Below are positions 49,990 through 60,941 of a stretch of 64,000 nt of DNA, piece after piece. The DNA lies in contig JAXMDA010000001.1 of assembly GCA_046349085.1 (NCBI GenBank), positions 434,001 to 498,000 on the forward strand, given 5' to 3'. The stretch's first letter is position 1, and the number at the start of each line of letters is the position of its first letter. The stretch is from JAJXWB01 sp046349085. Lineage in GTDB: Bacteria; Pseudomonadota; Alphaproteobacteria; Rhizobiales; Beijerinckiaceae. The notes beneath the pieces are model-generated. The model saw only the letters and a program-made list of their open reading frames with translations. It was not told the origin of the DNA and ran no database searches. Position numbers and translations under genes: made by a program.

Positions 49990-51498
49990 ATGAGTCTTCA
50001 CCGGCCATACGAGACGCGACTTATTGCATTCGCGATTGCCGCCGCCCTCACGGTAACGGGGCCGGCGATTGCTCAGACGCCAACGCGACCGACTCCAACG
50101 AGTTTAGCCTCACAAACCCTGCCGCCGGAGAGTGTCACCTCCCACCGGGTGACTATCGGCGGCCGAGCGTATGAGTTTCGCGCCCGTGCCGGCGCAACGC
50201 CGCTGATTGACGCCGCCAAAGGAACTCCCCTCGCCGAAATCGCCTACGTCTCTTTTGAACTCGAGGGCGCTGACCCGAGTCGTCGTCCGATTGTCTTCGC
50301 CCTCAACGGCGGACCCGGGGCCGGGGCTGCTTGGCTCGCCCTCGGCGGTCTCGGACCTTGGCGTATCCGCATGGATGGTGACGCACTGGCGCCGTCGGCC
50401 TCGCCCGATCTTCTCGAGAACCAGGAGAGCTGGCTTCCCTTCGCCGACCTTGTCTTTGTCGACCCGCCGGATTCTGGCTACAGCAAGATCACGGCGACCG
50501 ATGGCGACGTTGGAAAACAGTTCAGCTCCATCGGCGGCGACATCGACACGCTCGCTGTCTTCATTCGGAAATGGCTCGCGACGCACGATCGTCTCGGCTC
50601 GCCAAAGTTCATTGCGGGTGAAAGCTACGGCGGGTTTCGGGCGCCGCGGCTCGCACGACGCCTCGCCGAACGCGAAAACATCGGAGTCCGCGGGCTCCTG
50701 CTCATCTCGCCTGCGCTGGATCTGAGTTACGAAGACAGTCGTTCGCCACTGGCGTTCGCTGTCCGCCTGCCGAGCTTCGCGGCGGTAGCGCGGGGTGGCG
50801 TGGATCGTCGTACGCTCCAAGACGTCGAAACTTATGCCGCGGGCGAGTACATCGTCGATCTGATCAAGGGACCCAGGGACAGCGACGCTCTGGCGCGCCT
50901 GACACAAAAAGTCGCCGTTTTCACGGGTCTCGACCCCAAACTAGTGAGCGAGATGAACGGTCGCGTTGATCTCGGCGCCTTTGCCCGCGAACGGGGGCGA
51001 TCAGACAAATCCGTGCTCTCGGCCTATGACGGTTCGGTAGCAGGGCTCGATCCCGACCCTGTCAAGCGCGCGGGGCATCATGCCGATGCCGTTGTCGACG
51101 CGCTACGCGCCCCCCTTGGCGAGGCCATGTCCAGCCTGATTACCGGCAGGCTGAAGTGGCCTGTGAAGGAAATGCGTTACGAGGTCCTGAACGGGTCCGT
51201 GGCGGCGCGCTGGGATTGGGGACGTGGAGGGCGGAGCAACGCCGATAGCATCAGCGCATTGCGACAAGCGCTTGCGCTGGACCGTCAGTTCCGCGTGCTC
51301 GTGGTCCATGGAACGACCGATCTCGTCACGCCCTATTTTTCAACCAAGCTGGCGCTCGATCAGCTGCCGACCTACGGCGACCCCGATCGGCTGCGCTTCG
51401 TTGTCCTGCCGGCTGGGCACATGATCTATGCGCGTGATGAACCGCGATCGGCGCTTCGGGACGAAGCGCGAAACCTCATAGACGCGGCTATTCGTTAG
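49990..51498 (+). CDS. Secreted S10-family serine carboxypeptidase
   Basis: A 502-residue alpha/beta-hydrolase of peptidase family S10. A signal peptide (ETRLIAFAIAAALTVTGPAIAQ) is followed by the oxyanion motif LNGGPGAGAAWLALGGLGP. The nucleophile Ser lies in AGESYGG near residue 213, the Asp in HGTTDLVTPYFS and the His in LPAGHMIYARD. It should trim C-terminal residues from peptides in the periplasm or outside the cell. The start MSLHRPYE gives a normal n-region; an ATG 15 codons upstream (49945) is also open. No partner genes are evident. Confidence 0.9.
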   Translation: MSLHRPYETRLIAFAIAAALTVTGPAIAQTPTRPTPTSLASQTLPPESVTSHRVTIGGRAYEFRARAGATPLIDAAKGTPLAEIAYVSFELEGADPSRRPIVFALNGGPGAGAAWLALGGLGPWRIRMDGDALAPSASPDLLENQESWLPFADLVFVDPPDSGYSKITATDGDVGKQFSSIGGDIDTLAVFIRKWLATHDRLGSPKFIAGESYGGFRAPRLARRLAERENIGVRGLLLISPALDLSYEDSRSPLAFAVRLPSFAAVARGGVDRRTLQDVETYAAGEYIVDLIKGPRDSDALARLTQKVAVFTGLDPKLVSEMNGRVDLGAFARERGRSDKSVLSAYDGSVAGLDPDPVKRAGHHADAVVDALRAPLGEAMSSLITGRLKWPVKEMRYEVLNGSVAARWDWGRGGRSNADSISALRQALALDRQFRVLVVHGTTDLVTPYFSTKLALDQLPTYGDPDRLRFVVLPAGHMIYARDEPRSALRDEARNLIDAAIR

Positions 51499-52127
51499 CG
51501 CCGCCGCCACGTGGATCGGAATGTTCGAGTACGCGAGGGAACGAGCGATCATGCGCCTGTGTGGGTCGAGTTGAGACGGGCAATCGACGCTCGTCGAATT
51601 GACCGCAGTCCGCCATAAGCTGCCGTCGACCACAGCTCCGCTAGCTCGGGGTGGAAGTGGCCGTTCGCCTCCCGCAATATCCGGAAGCCGACCGGAATTC
51701 TGCGACGGCTTCTGGCCCGATGCAGGCGGATGACCGCTACATCCGGCGTGTCCGAGAACGGTTAAGGGGGAGCTTAGCACTCGCTGCCGATCCGCTGAGC
51801 GGACTTAGCGTCTGCAGACCATAAGCGAAAATTGCGGCTGACCACGAAGGGTCGGGCGAGGCCAAGCCCATTTCTTCACCTGAGAATTCGCAAACTGCTT
51901 GGGCTCGCGCTTGAGCGTTCGCTACAAAGAAATGATGGCTGCCAACAACGCCAAATCGCGAGCAAAGTTGGCTGCCGTCGTCGCCCACGTTGCTTGGGCG
52001 ACCTACGGCCGGTCCGCAACTTCGCCTAATACCGCTGCATCGACTTTTCCTACCCGTTTACAGGTAGCCATGTGGTAGCCGGCATCATTCAACTAACACC
52101 GTTTTCAAACTAACCCATTGAAAATAT
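51499..52127. other. Non-coding stretch at the 3' end of tRNA-Arg
   Basis: About 630 bases between the peptidase gene and the 3' end of the tRNA. No frame with recognisable protein is seen. The last 60 bases (52,070-52,127) are A+T-rich and include CTAACCCATTGAAAATATTG next to the tRNA end, typical of a tRNA trailer or an integration site. No integrase gene is visible. Confidence 0.45.
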
Positions 52128-52204
<77 letters not shown>

Positions 52205-52348
52205 GGCTGCCGAAGCGGCGCGCCTCTGTGTAGCCCATTGGCCGCCGTGCGGCAATCGCGCGCCGGCCCGGCCCATTGCTTGCTGCGGCGACGTTTGGCG
52301 CCCGCACAGCCCGAGGCGGGGCCGAGATCGCGCCGTTTTGGAGCAGGC

Positions 52349-53311
52349 ATGGAGCAAGTTGACGCTGGACGGGACGGCGTGGACGGGGACGCCTCGATCG
52401 CACGCGGGCTCCTTCTCGCGCTCGCGGCGCCCTCGGTCGCGGCTCTCGCGCTCGAGAGCGAAAATGGCGGCGGAGCCGCACTGCGGACGCTCGCGGAAAT
52501 CGCGACGCTTCCCGCCTTCTTTGCGGTCGCCGGCTGGCTGATGGCGTCGTTCGTCGTTTCGACGGCGCGCAGACCCTTCTTGCGGGCCATTGGGGCGGCC
52601 GCGCTCTGCGGGGCCGCAAGCGCGCTGGTTTCTGCAGCGACCGCGTCTTTGACCGGCCAGGACTGGCGACACGGCTTGACGCTAGCGGAGCCTGCCTGGA
52701 CGCTGCCCCTGCTGACGGCTCTCTATGCAATCGTCGCCCGGGCGTTGCGGCATCCATCGCTCGGCGGCTTCCTCCTCGCAGCCGCGGCCCATGTCGTGGG
52801 CGTCATTTTCGATAAGCCGGCGCTGAGCTATTTCATTTTCTTCGCCGCCGGACTTGCGCTCGTCATGCGGCGCGCGACGCTGCTGCGCATTGTCGGCGAG
52901 GAAAAAGAATTCAGCCTCGCCAGCGGACCGTTCCTGGCGACGCTCGCTGCAGCCGTCGCCATACGCTTCGCGCAGACCGGGCAGGCGCCCTCGATCGCCG
53001 CCGTCGGTCCGATTGCGCTTGCCGTGGGGCTGGCCGCCGGCCCGGCGACCTTCGCCTGCGCAATCGCGCTGCGCCAATCGCCAGTCGGCAAGGCCTTTGC
53101 CGGACTGGGGCGCGCCGCTCCCGCACTCGCCATCCTGTGGGCGCCGCTCTTCTCGACCCTGATTGCGGCGGCGAATCGTGGCGTCGGACCATCGGTCCCA
53201 AGCGCTCTTCTGATGTCCGCGGCAAGTTTGCTGTTCATCGCCGTCCTTGCCGACATCTGTCTGCAAAGCGCAGAAAAGACGCGTTTCGGACGGCTTTTCG
53301 CGCCTTCGTAG
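52349..53311 (+). CDS. Polytopic membrane protein, possible acyltransferase-3 relative
   Basis: A 320-residue integral membrane protein with about nine hydrophobic segments. The ATG at 52349 follows GGAG. The block SYFIFFAAGLALVMRR resembles the FFxxGxxL helix of acyltransferase-3 proteins, but the conserved N-terminal His/Arg region of that family is not clear, so this is a weak match. It is 52 bases upstream of polA on the same strand. The substrate and role are unknown. Confidence 0.65.
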   Translation: MEQVDAGRDGVDGDASIARGLLLALAAPSVAALALESENGGGAALRTLAEIATLPAFFAVAGWLMASFVVSTARRPFLRAIGAAALCGAASALVSAATASLTGQDWRHGLTLAEPAWTLPLLTALYAIVARALRHPSLGGFLLAAAAHVVGVIFDKPALSYFIFFAAGLALVMRRATLLRIVGEEKEFSLASGPFLATLAAAVAIRFAQTGQAPSIAAVGPIALAVGLAAGPATFACAIALRQSPVGKAFAGLGRAAPALAILWAPLFSTLIAAANRGVGPSVPSALLMSAASLLFIAVLADICLQSAEKTRFGRLFAPS

Positions 53312-53363
53312 CACGAAGCTCTCGCCACATCCCTTTTTGCCGAATTCGCGCTAGTTTGGCGCC

Positions 53364-56300
53364 ATGAGCTCCTGTCACCGCCCCGTCAAAGCCGGCGATC
53401 ACGTTTTTCTGGTCGACGGCTCCTCGTTCGTGTTTCGCGCCTATTTCCAGTCGATTCGGCAGGACGCGAAATACAATTATCGTTCCGACCGCCTGCCGAC
53501 CGGCGCCGTGCGCCTGTTCTGCACGAAGATGCTGCAATTCGTGCGCGACGGCGCAGCCGGCGTAAAGCCAACGCACCTGGCGATCATCTTCGACAAGTCG
53601 GAGAATTCGTTCCGCAAGGAAATCTACCCCGAGTACAAGGCGAACCGCACCGATCCGCCCGATGATCTCATCCCGCAATTTCCGCTGATGCGCGAGGCCG
53701 TGCGCGCCTTCGGCATGATCCCGATCGAGCAGGACAAGTACGAGGCGGACGACCTGATCGCGACGTACGCGCGCCAGGCCGAGGCGAAGGGCGCCGACGT
53801 GCTGATCATCTCAGCCGACAAGGACCTGATGCAGCTCATCACGCCGAAGGTCGCGATGTACGATCCCGCCTCCGGCGTCGCCGGTTCGATCGGCGCGCGC
53901 GAAGAACGGCGGATCGGCGTCGCCGAGGTGCAGGATTATTTCGGCGTGCCGCCGGACAAGGTCGTCGACGTGCAGGCGCTCGCCGGCGATTCAACGGACA
54001 ACGTGCCGGGCGCGCGCGGCATCGGGGTGAAGACGGCCGCGCAACTCATCAACGAATATGGCTCGCTCGACGAACTTCTGGCGCGCGCCGCGGAAATCAA
54101 ACAGCCGAAGCGCCGGGAAACGCTGACCGACAAGGAGAGCGTCGACCTTATCCGCGTCTCCAGGCAGCTCGTCACGCTATGCTGTGACGTGCCGCTCGAA
54201 TGCGCGCTCGACGAGCTCGGGCTCGGCGAGCCGGACGCGCAGAAGCTCGTGGCCTTCCTGAAAGCGCTCGAATTCACGACGATTACGCGGCGCGTGGCCG
54301 AACTGTTCGCAATCGATGCGAACGAGGTCGAGGCGCAGACCGACCTCGTCGGCTCGGGCGGCTGGCGCACGCGCAATGGAGATGCGCTGCCGGGAGAGGA
54401 ACGGCGGCAAGAAGCTGCGCCGGCGCAAGCAGCCGCCGTAGCGGTCGCGCCGACCATCGCCAAGCATGCCCCGACCGAGGAACTTGCGCCCTCCATGCTG
54501 TCGGCCGCGCGCGCGGCGCAATCGCAGGGCGGCGCCTTCGATCGCGCGGCCTACGTGACGATCGCCGATCTTGCGACGCTCGAACAATGGATTGCCGAAG
54601 CGCACGGGGCCGGCGTGGTCGCCATCGACACGGAAACCTCCTCGCTCGACGCGATGCAGGCCGAACTTGTCGGCGTGTCGATGGCGCTCAGCGCCGGACG
54701 CGCCGCCTATATTCCGCTCGGCCATGTGAAAGGCGCGGAGGGCGACCTGTTCGGCGAACAGGGGCTCGTCTCCGGGCAGTTGCGCGAGGCCGAGGTCATC
54801 GCGCGCCTGAAGCCGCTACTCGAAGCGCCGGACGTTCTCAAGATTGCGCAGAACGCCAAGTTCGACTGGCTCGTGCTGGCGCAGCGCGGCGTCGATATGG
54901 CGCCCATCGCCGACACGATGCTTGCGTCGTATGTCCTCGACGCCGGCCGCAACGGCCACGGCATGGACGAATTGTCGGAAAAATACCTGGGGCATAAACC
55001 CCTCGCCTTCGGCGAAGTCGCAGGCCAGGGCAAGACGTTCATCGGTTTCGCGCGCGTCGCCGTCGACCGGGCGACGGAATATTCGGCGGAAGATTCCGAC
55101 GTGACGCTGCGGTTGTGGCGTACGCTTTCGCCCCGACTGCCGGCTGAAGCGATGACGAGCGTCTACGAGACGCTGGAGCGGCCCATGGTCGGCGTTCTCG
55201 GACGGATGGAACGGCGCGGCATTTCCATCGACCGCCAAATATTGTCGCGGCTGTCAGGCGAATTCGCGCAGGACATGGCGCGGCTCGAAGCGGAAACCTA
55301 CGAGCTCGCCGGCGAGAAGTTCAACATCGGCTCGCCCAAGCAGATCGGCGACATTCTTTTCGGCAAGATGGGCCTGCCCGGCGCGAGGAAGACCGCGACC
55401 GGCGCTTGGTCGACAGCGGCCGGCGTGCTCGACGATCTCGCGGAAGAAGGTCACGAGCTGCCGCAGCGCATTCTCGACTGGCGGCAATTGTCGAAGCTGA
55501 AGTCGACCTACACGGACGCGCTGCCGACCTACGTGAACCCGCAAACCAAGCGCGTGCACACGTCCTACGCGCTGGCGGCGACGACGACGGGCCGGTTGTC
55601 TTCTTCGGAGCCCAACCTCCAGAACATTCCCGTGCGCAACGAGGCTGGCCGCAAGATCCGCAAGGCATTCGTCGCCGATCCCGGCTGCAAGTTGATCTCC
55701 GCCGACTATTCGCAGATCGAACTGCGCCTGCTCGCGGAGATCGCAGACATTCCGCAATTGAAGAAGGCCTTCGCGGAGGGTCTCGACATTCACGCGGCGA
55801 CGGCGTCGGAGATTTTCGGCGTGCCCGTGAAGGACATGCCGTCCGAAATCCGCCGCCGCGCCAAGGCGATCAATTTCGGCATTGTCTATGGCATTTCGGC
55901 CTTTGGGCTGGCCAACCAGCTCGGCATTCCCCGCGAAGAAGCGGGCGCCTACATCAAGAAGTACTTCGAGCGGTTTCCCGGCATACGCGACTACATGGAC
56001 CGCACGAAGAAGCTCTGCCGGGAGCAGGGCTATGTGACGACGATGTTCGGCCGCAAGTGCCACTATCCGCGCATCGCGTCGTCGAACCCGTCCGAGCGCG
56101 CCTTCAATGAGCGCGCCGCGATCAACGCGCCCTTGCAGGGCACCGCCGCCGACATCATTCGCCGCGCCATGATTCGCATGGACGACGCTCTGTCGCACGC
56201 GAAACTGTCCGCGCAGATGCTGCTGCAGGTGCACGACGAATTGGTTTTCGAGGCGCCTGAATCAGAGGTCGAAAGAACCATCGACGTCGTGCGGCGGGTG

Positions 56301-56390
56301 ATGATCGAGGCGCCGGAGCCCGCGGTAAAGCTGTCGGCGCCGCTGGTCGTCGAGGCGCGCGCGGCGCAGAACTGGGACGAGGCGCACTGA
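53364..56390 (+). CDS. polA: DNA polymerase I
   Basis: A 1008-residue family A polymerase used in repair and Okazaki fragment processing. The 5'-3' exonuclease domain covers residues 1-310 (DGSSFVFRAYF, YKANRTDPPDDL, DKDLMQL, DSTDNVPGARGIGVKTA). The 3'-5' proofreading domain follows, with an intact D-x-E motif (AIDTETSSLD near residue 421). The polymerase domain has LISADYSQIELRLLAEIAD near 775, the O-helix RRRAKAINFGIVYG and QVHDELVFEAPE near 954. An Ala-rich linker (about residues 345-390) joins the exonuclease domains. Confidence 0.97.
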   Translation: MSSCHRPVKAGDHVFLVDGSSFVFRAYFQSIRQDAKYNYRSDRLPTGAVRLFCTKMLQFVRDGAAGVKPTHLAIIFDKSENSFRKEIYPEYKANRTDPPDDLIPQFPLMREAVRAFGMIPIEQDKYEADDLIATYARQAEAKGADVLIISADKDLMQLITPKVAMYDPASGVAGSIGAREERRIGVAEVQDYFGVPPDKVVDVQALAGDSTDNVPGARGIGVKTAAQLINEYGSLDELLARAAEIKQPKRRETLTDKESVDLIRVSRQLVTLCCDVPLECALDELGLGEPDAQKLVAFLKALEFTTITRRVAELFAIDANEVEAQTDLVGSGGWRTRNGDALPGEERRQEAAPAQAAAVAVAPTIAKHAPTEELAPSMLSAARAAQSQGGAFDRAAYVTIADLATLEQWIAEAHGAGVVAIDTETSSLDAMQAELVGVSMALSAGRAAYIPLGHVKGAEGDLFGEQGLVSGQLREAEVIARLKPLLEAPDVLKIAQNAKFDWLVLAQRGVDMAPIADTMLASYVLDAGRNGHGMDELSEKYLGHKPLAFGEVAGQGKTFIGFARVAVDRATEYSAEDSDVTLRLWRTLSPRLPAEAMTSVYETLERPMVGVLGRMERRGISIDRQILSRLSGEFAQDMARLEAETYELAGEKFNIGSPKQIGDILFGKMGLPGARKTATGAWSTAAGVLDDLAEEGHELPQRILDWRQLSKLKSTYTDALPTYVNPQTKRVHTSYALAATTTGRLSSSEPNLQNIPVRNEAGRKIRKAFVADPGCKLISADYSQIELRLLAEIADIPQLKKAFAEGLDIHAATASEIFGVPVKDMPSEIRRRAKAINFGIVYGISAFGLANQLGIPREEAGAYIKKYFERFPGIRDYMDRTKKLCREQGYVTTMFGRKCHYPRIASSNPSERAFNERAAINAPLQGTAADIIRRAMIRMDDALSHAKLSAQMLLQVHDELVFEAPESEVERTIDVVRRVMIEAPEPAVKLSAPLVVEARAAQNWDEAH

Positions 56391-56411
56391 ACAGGCCGCG
56401 GGCTTGCGGCT

Positions 56412-57041
56412 TCAGCCCAACATTCGCGCGAAACGGCGCGTCGCCGCCTCCGGATCGTCGGCAGCGACGATTGCCGAGACGACGGCGAGCCCCTGCGCGC
56501 CCGCAGCAAGGGCGGCTGCCGCATTCTCCGGCGTGATGCCGCCGATGGCGACGATCGGCTTGGTCGTCAGCGCACGCGCCGCGCGCAAGCCGGCCACGCC
56601 GAGCGGGGGCGCAGCGTCGGCCTTTGTCGATTGCGCGTGAATGGGGCCAACGCCAAAGTAGTCGGCGCACTCCGCATCCGCGTGGCGAATCTGGTCGACG
56701 CCGTCTATCGACAGGCCGACGATGCGGTCGGGGCCGAGAAGCCGACGCACATCCTCCACGCGCATGTCGCTCTGGCCGACGTGCACGCCGTCCGCATCGA
56801 CCGCCAGCGCCACATCGACGCGATCGTTGACGATGAAGGCGACGCCGACCTCGACGAGCATCGTCTTCAGCGCGCGCGCCGCCTCGACGAAAGCGCGCGT
56901 GTCGGCGTCCTTCTCCCGCAGCTGCACCATGGTTGCGCCGCCGCGAATCGCCGCCGCGACGATTTCGGTCAGCGGCCGTCCCCGGGAGAGATTGCGATCC
57001 GTGACGAGACAGAGACGCAATCGACGGGGATCGACGATCAT
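56412..57041 (-). CDS. thiE: Thiamine-phosphate synthase
   Basis: A 209-residue TIM-barrel enzyme that couples 4-amino-5-hydroxymethyl-2-methylpyrimidine diphosphate with thiazole phosphate to form thiamine phosphate. Visible motifs are GATMVQLREKD, FIVNDRVDVALAVDADGVHVGQ, DYFGVGPIHAQSTK and IVAIGGITPENAA. It starts immediately after the thiM stop, so it is the last gene of maeB-thiM-thiE. It is convergent with polA with 21 bases between the stops. Confidence 0.95.
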   Translation of the reverse strand: MIVDPRRLRLCLVTDRNLSRGRPLTEIVAAAIRGGATMVQLREKDADTRAFVEAARALKTMLVEVGVAFIVNDRVDVALAVDADGVHVGQSDMRVEDVRRLLGPDRIVGLSIDGVDQIRHADAECADYFGVGPIHAQSTKADAAPPLGVAGLRAARALTTKPIVAIGGITPENAAAALAAGAQGLAVVSAIVAADDPEAATRRFARMLG

Positions 57042-57878
57042 TCAGGCGACTTTCAGTCGGCGAGCGATGTCGGCTTCGTCGATGGCGTCGAGCGCATCGA
57101 GGAACGCCACACGGAACGCGCCTGGACCTTTCGCTCGTTCGGCCGACATTTCGCCGGCGACGCCGTAGATCGCGGTTGCCGCGGCGGCGGCGAGGAAACG
57201 ATCGGGCGTCAGGGCGGCGAAGGCCGCCACAACGCCAGACAGCGCGCACCCGACCGCCGTGACGCGGGTCATCAACTCCGCGCCGTTCGCCGGCTCGGCC
57301 ACACGCTCGCCGTCCGTTACGAAATCGATAGCGCCTGTCGCGGCGACGACACAGCCGAGGCGATGCGCGAGCACGATCGCCGCATCTCGCGCCTGGTCGA
57401 CGCCGTGCGCGGAGTCCACGCCTTTCGGCCGCGCCGTCTCGACATCCACTCCCGCGATGCGCGCGACGGCGATGATCTCTGAAGCGTTGCCGCGAATGAT
57501 CGAGGGACGGAAGCGCAACAATTGGTCGACGACGCGATTTCGATAGCTTGTCGCGCCAGCGCCGACCGGATCGAGCACCCAGGGCTTGCCTAGGCGGCTG
57601 GCGGCGGCCGCGGCAATCTCCATGCCGGGAACGAAGCTCGGCGACAGCGTGCCGATATTGACCACCAACGCGCCGGCGAAACCGACAAATTCCTCGGCTT
57701 CCTCGGCCGCATGAACCATCGCCGGCGACGCGCCGATGGCGAGCAGGGCGTTGGCCGCGATATCCATCGAGACGTAGTTCGTAATCGCCTGCACGAGCGG
57801 ACGCTGGACGCGCAGCGCCGACAAGAGGCGCGCGCTCTCGGTCGCCAGTTCGCGTGCGCCAATCGTCCTCATCGCCAT
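57042..57878 (-). CDS. thiM: Hydroxyethylthiazole kinase
   Basis: A 278-residue ribokinase-like enzyme that phosphorylates the thiazole alcohol in thiamine salvage. It has the VQAITNYVSMDIAANALLAIGASPAM start, WVLDPVGAGATSYR, the IRGNASEI loop and the active-site region TRVTAVGCALSG with the catalytic Cys. Together with ThiE it permits salvage of preformed thiazole. It starts 12 bases after maeB and has no room for its own riboswitch. Confidence 0.95.
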   Translation of the reverse strand: MAMRTIGARELATESARLLSALRVQRPLVQAITNYVSMDIAANALLAIGASPAMVHAAEEAEEFVGFAGALVVNIGTLSPSFVPGMEIAAAAASRLGKPWVLDPVGAGATSYRNRVVDQLLRFRPSIIRGNASEIIAVARIAGVDVETARPKGVDSAHGVDQARDAAIVLAHRLGCVVAATGAIDFVTDGERVAEPANGAELMTRVTAVGCALSGVVAAFAALTPDRFLAAAAATAIYGVAGEMSAERAKGPGAFRVAFLDALDAIDEADIARRLKVA

Positions 57879-57890
57879 GCGCCCCTCGCG

Positions 57891-60173
<2,283 letters not shown>

Positions 60174-60269
60174 TTTTGGCTCGGACTGGCGGGTTTCCGC
60201 GGGAGGGCGGACCATAAACGGCGCCTTCCCGCCTCACAAGGCGCGGCAGGGGGTCCGTTGGTCTTAGGA

Positions 60270-60833
60270 TTAAGGCTGCTGCGCGCCGGCCACGGCGCGG
60301 CGCGGCGCGCTGGAGCCCAGGGGCAGGTGCATGAAGACGAGGTCCAGCCAGCGGCCGAATTTAGTTCCGACCTCCGGCAGGCGGCCTGCTTCGCGGAACC
60401 CCAGGCTTGCGTGCAGGCGGATGGAGGCGCGGTTTTCGGCTTCGATGCCAGCAACCATGACATGGAGGCGGGCAGCCTCCGCGCGCTCGATCAGCGCTTG
60501 CATCAGGGCGCGCCCCACGCCCCCGCCTTGCGCCGCTTCGGAGACATAGACGGAATTCTCGACCGAAAAGCGATAGCCGTCGAAGGCGCGAAACGGGCCG
60601 TAGCTCGCATAACCGACAACGTCGCCGCCGCGCTCCGCGACGAGCACGGGAAATCCGGCCGACTGCCGATCCGCGAGCCATGCGGCGCGGTTGGCGGCGT
60701 CGACCTCCGTGTCGTTCCAGATCGCGGTCGTGACGCGGACGGCGTGATTGTAAATGTCGCGGATCGCCGCGGCATCGGCGGGGCTCGCGTCGCGGATCGC
60801 CGCTCCCTGCCCCGGCTCGCCTGAATCCGCCAT
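60270..60833 (-). CDS. GNAT-family N-acyltransferase (MnaT/phosphinothricin acetyltransferase-like)
   Basis: A 187-residue GNAT protein. RDASPADAAAIRDIYNHAV, VGYASYGPFRAFDGYRFSVE, the SVYVSEAAQGGGVGRALM acetyl-CoA loop and SIRLHASLGFREAGRLPEVG fit the phosphinothricin/methionine-sulfoximine N-acetyltransferase group, which detoxify glutamine-synthetase inhibitors or acylate L-amino acids. The ATG follows a GAGGAGG site. It is divergent from mutS. Confidence 0.9.
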   Translation of the reverse strand: MADSGEPGQGAAIRDASPADAAAIRDIYNHAVRVTTAIWNDTEVDAANRAAWLADRQSAGFPVLVAERGGDVVGYASYGPFRAFDGYRFSVENSVYVSEAAQGGGVGRALMQALIERAEAARLHVMVAGIEAENRASIRLHASLGFREAGRLPEVGTKFGRWLDLVFMHLPLGSSAPRRAVAGAQQP

Positions 60834-60941
60834 CCGATCCTCCTCTTTCAACAGTCGAGCGCACTGTTAGCAAAGTTCGTCGTGGATCGCGCCCCGTGCG
60901 CCCTCGCCCCGGCGTCCGGCTGCTGCTAGCGTCCGCCCGCC

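Noticed and set aside
57879..57890. A TPP riboswitch ahead of thiM
   Set aside because: Only 12 bases separate maeB and thiM, too few for the aptamer.
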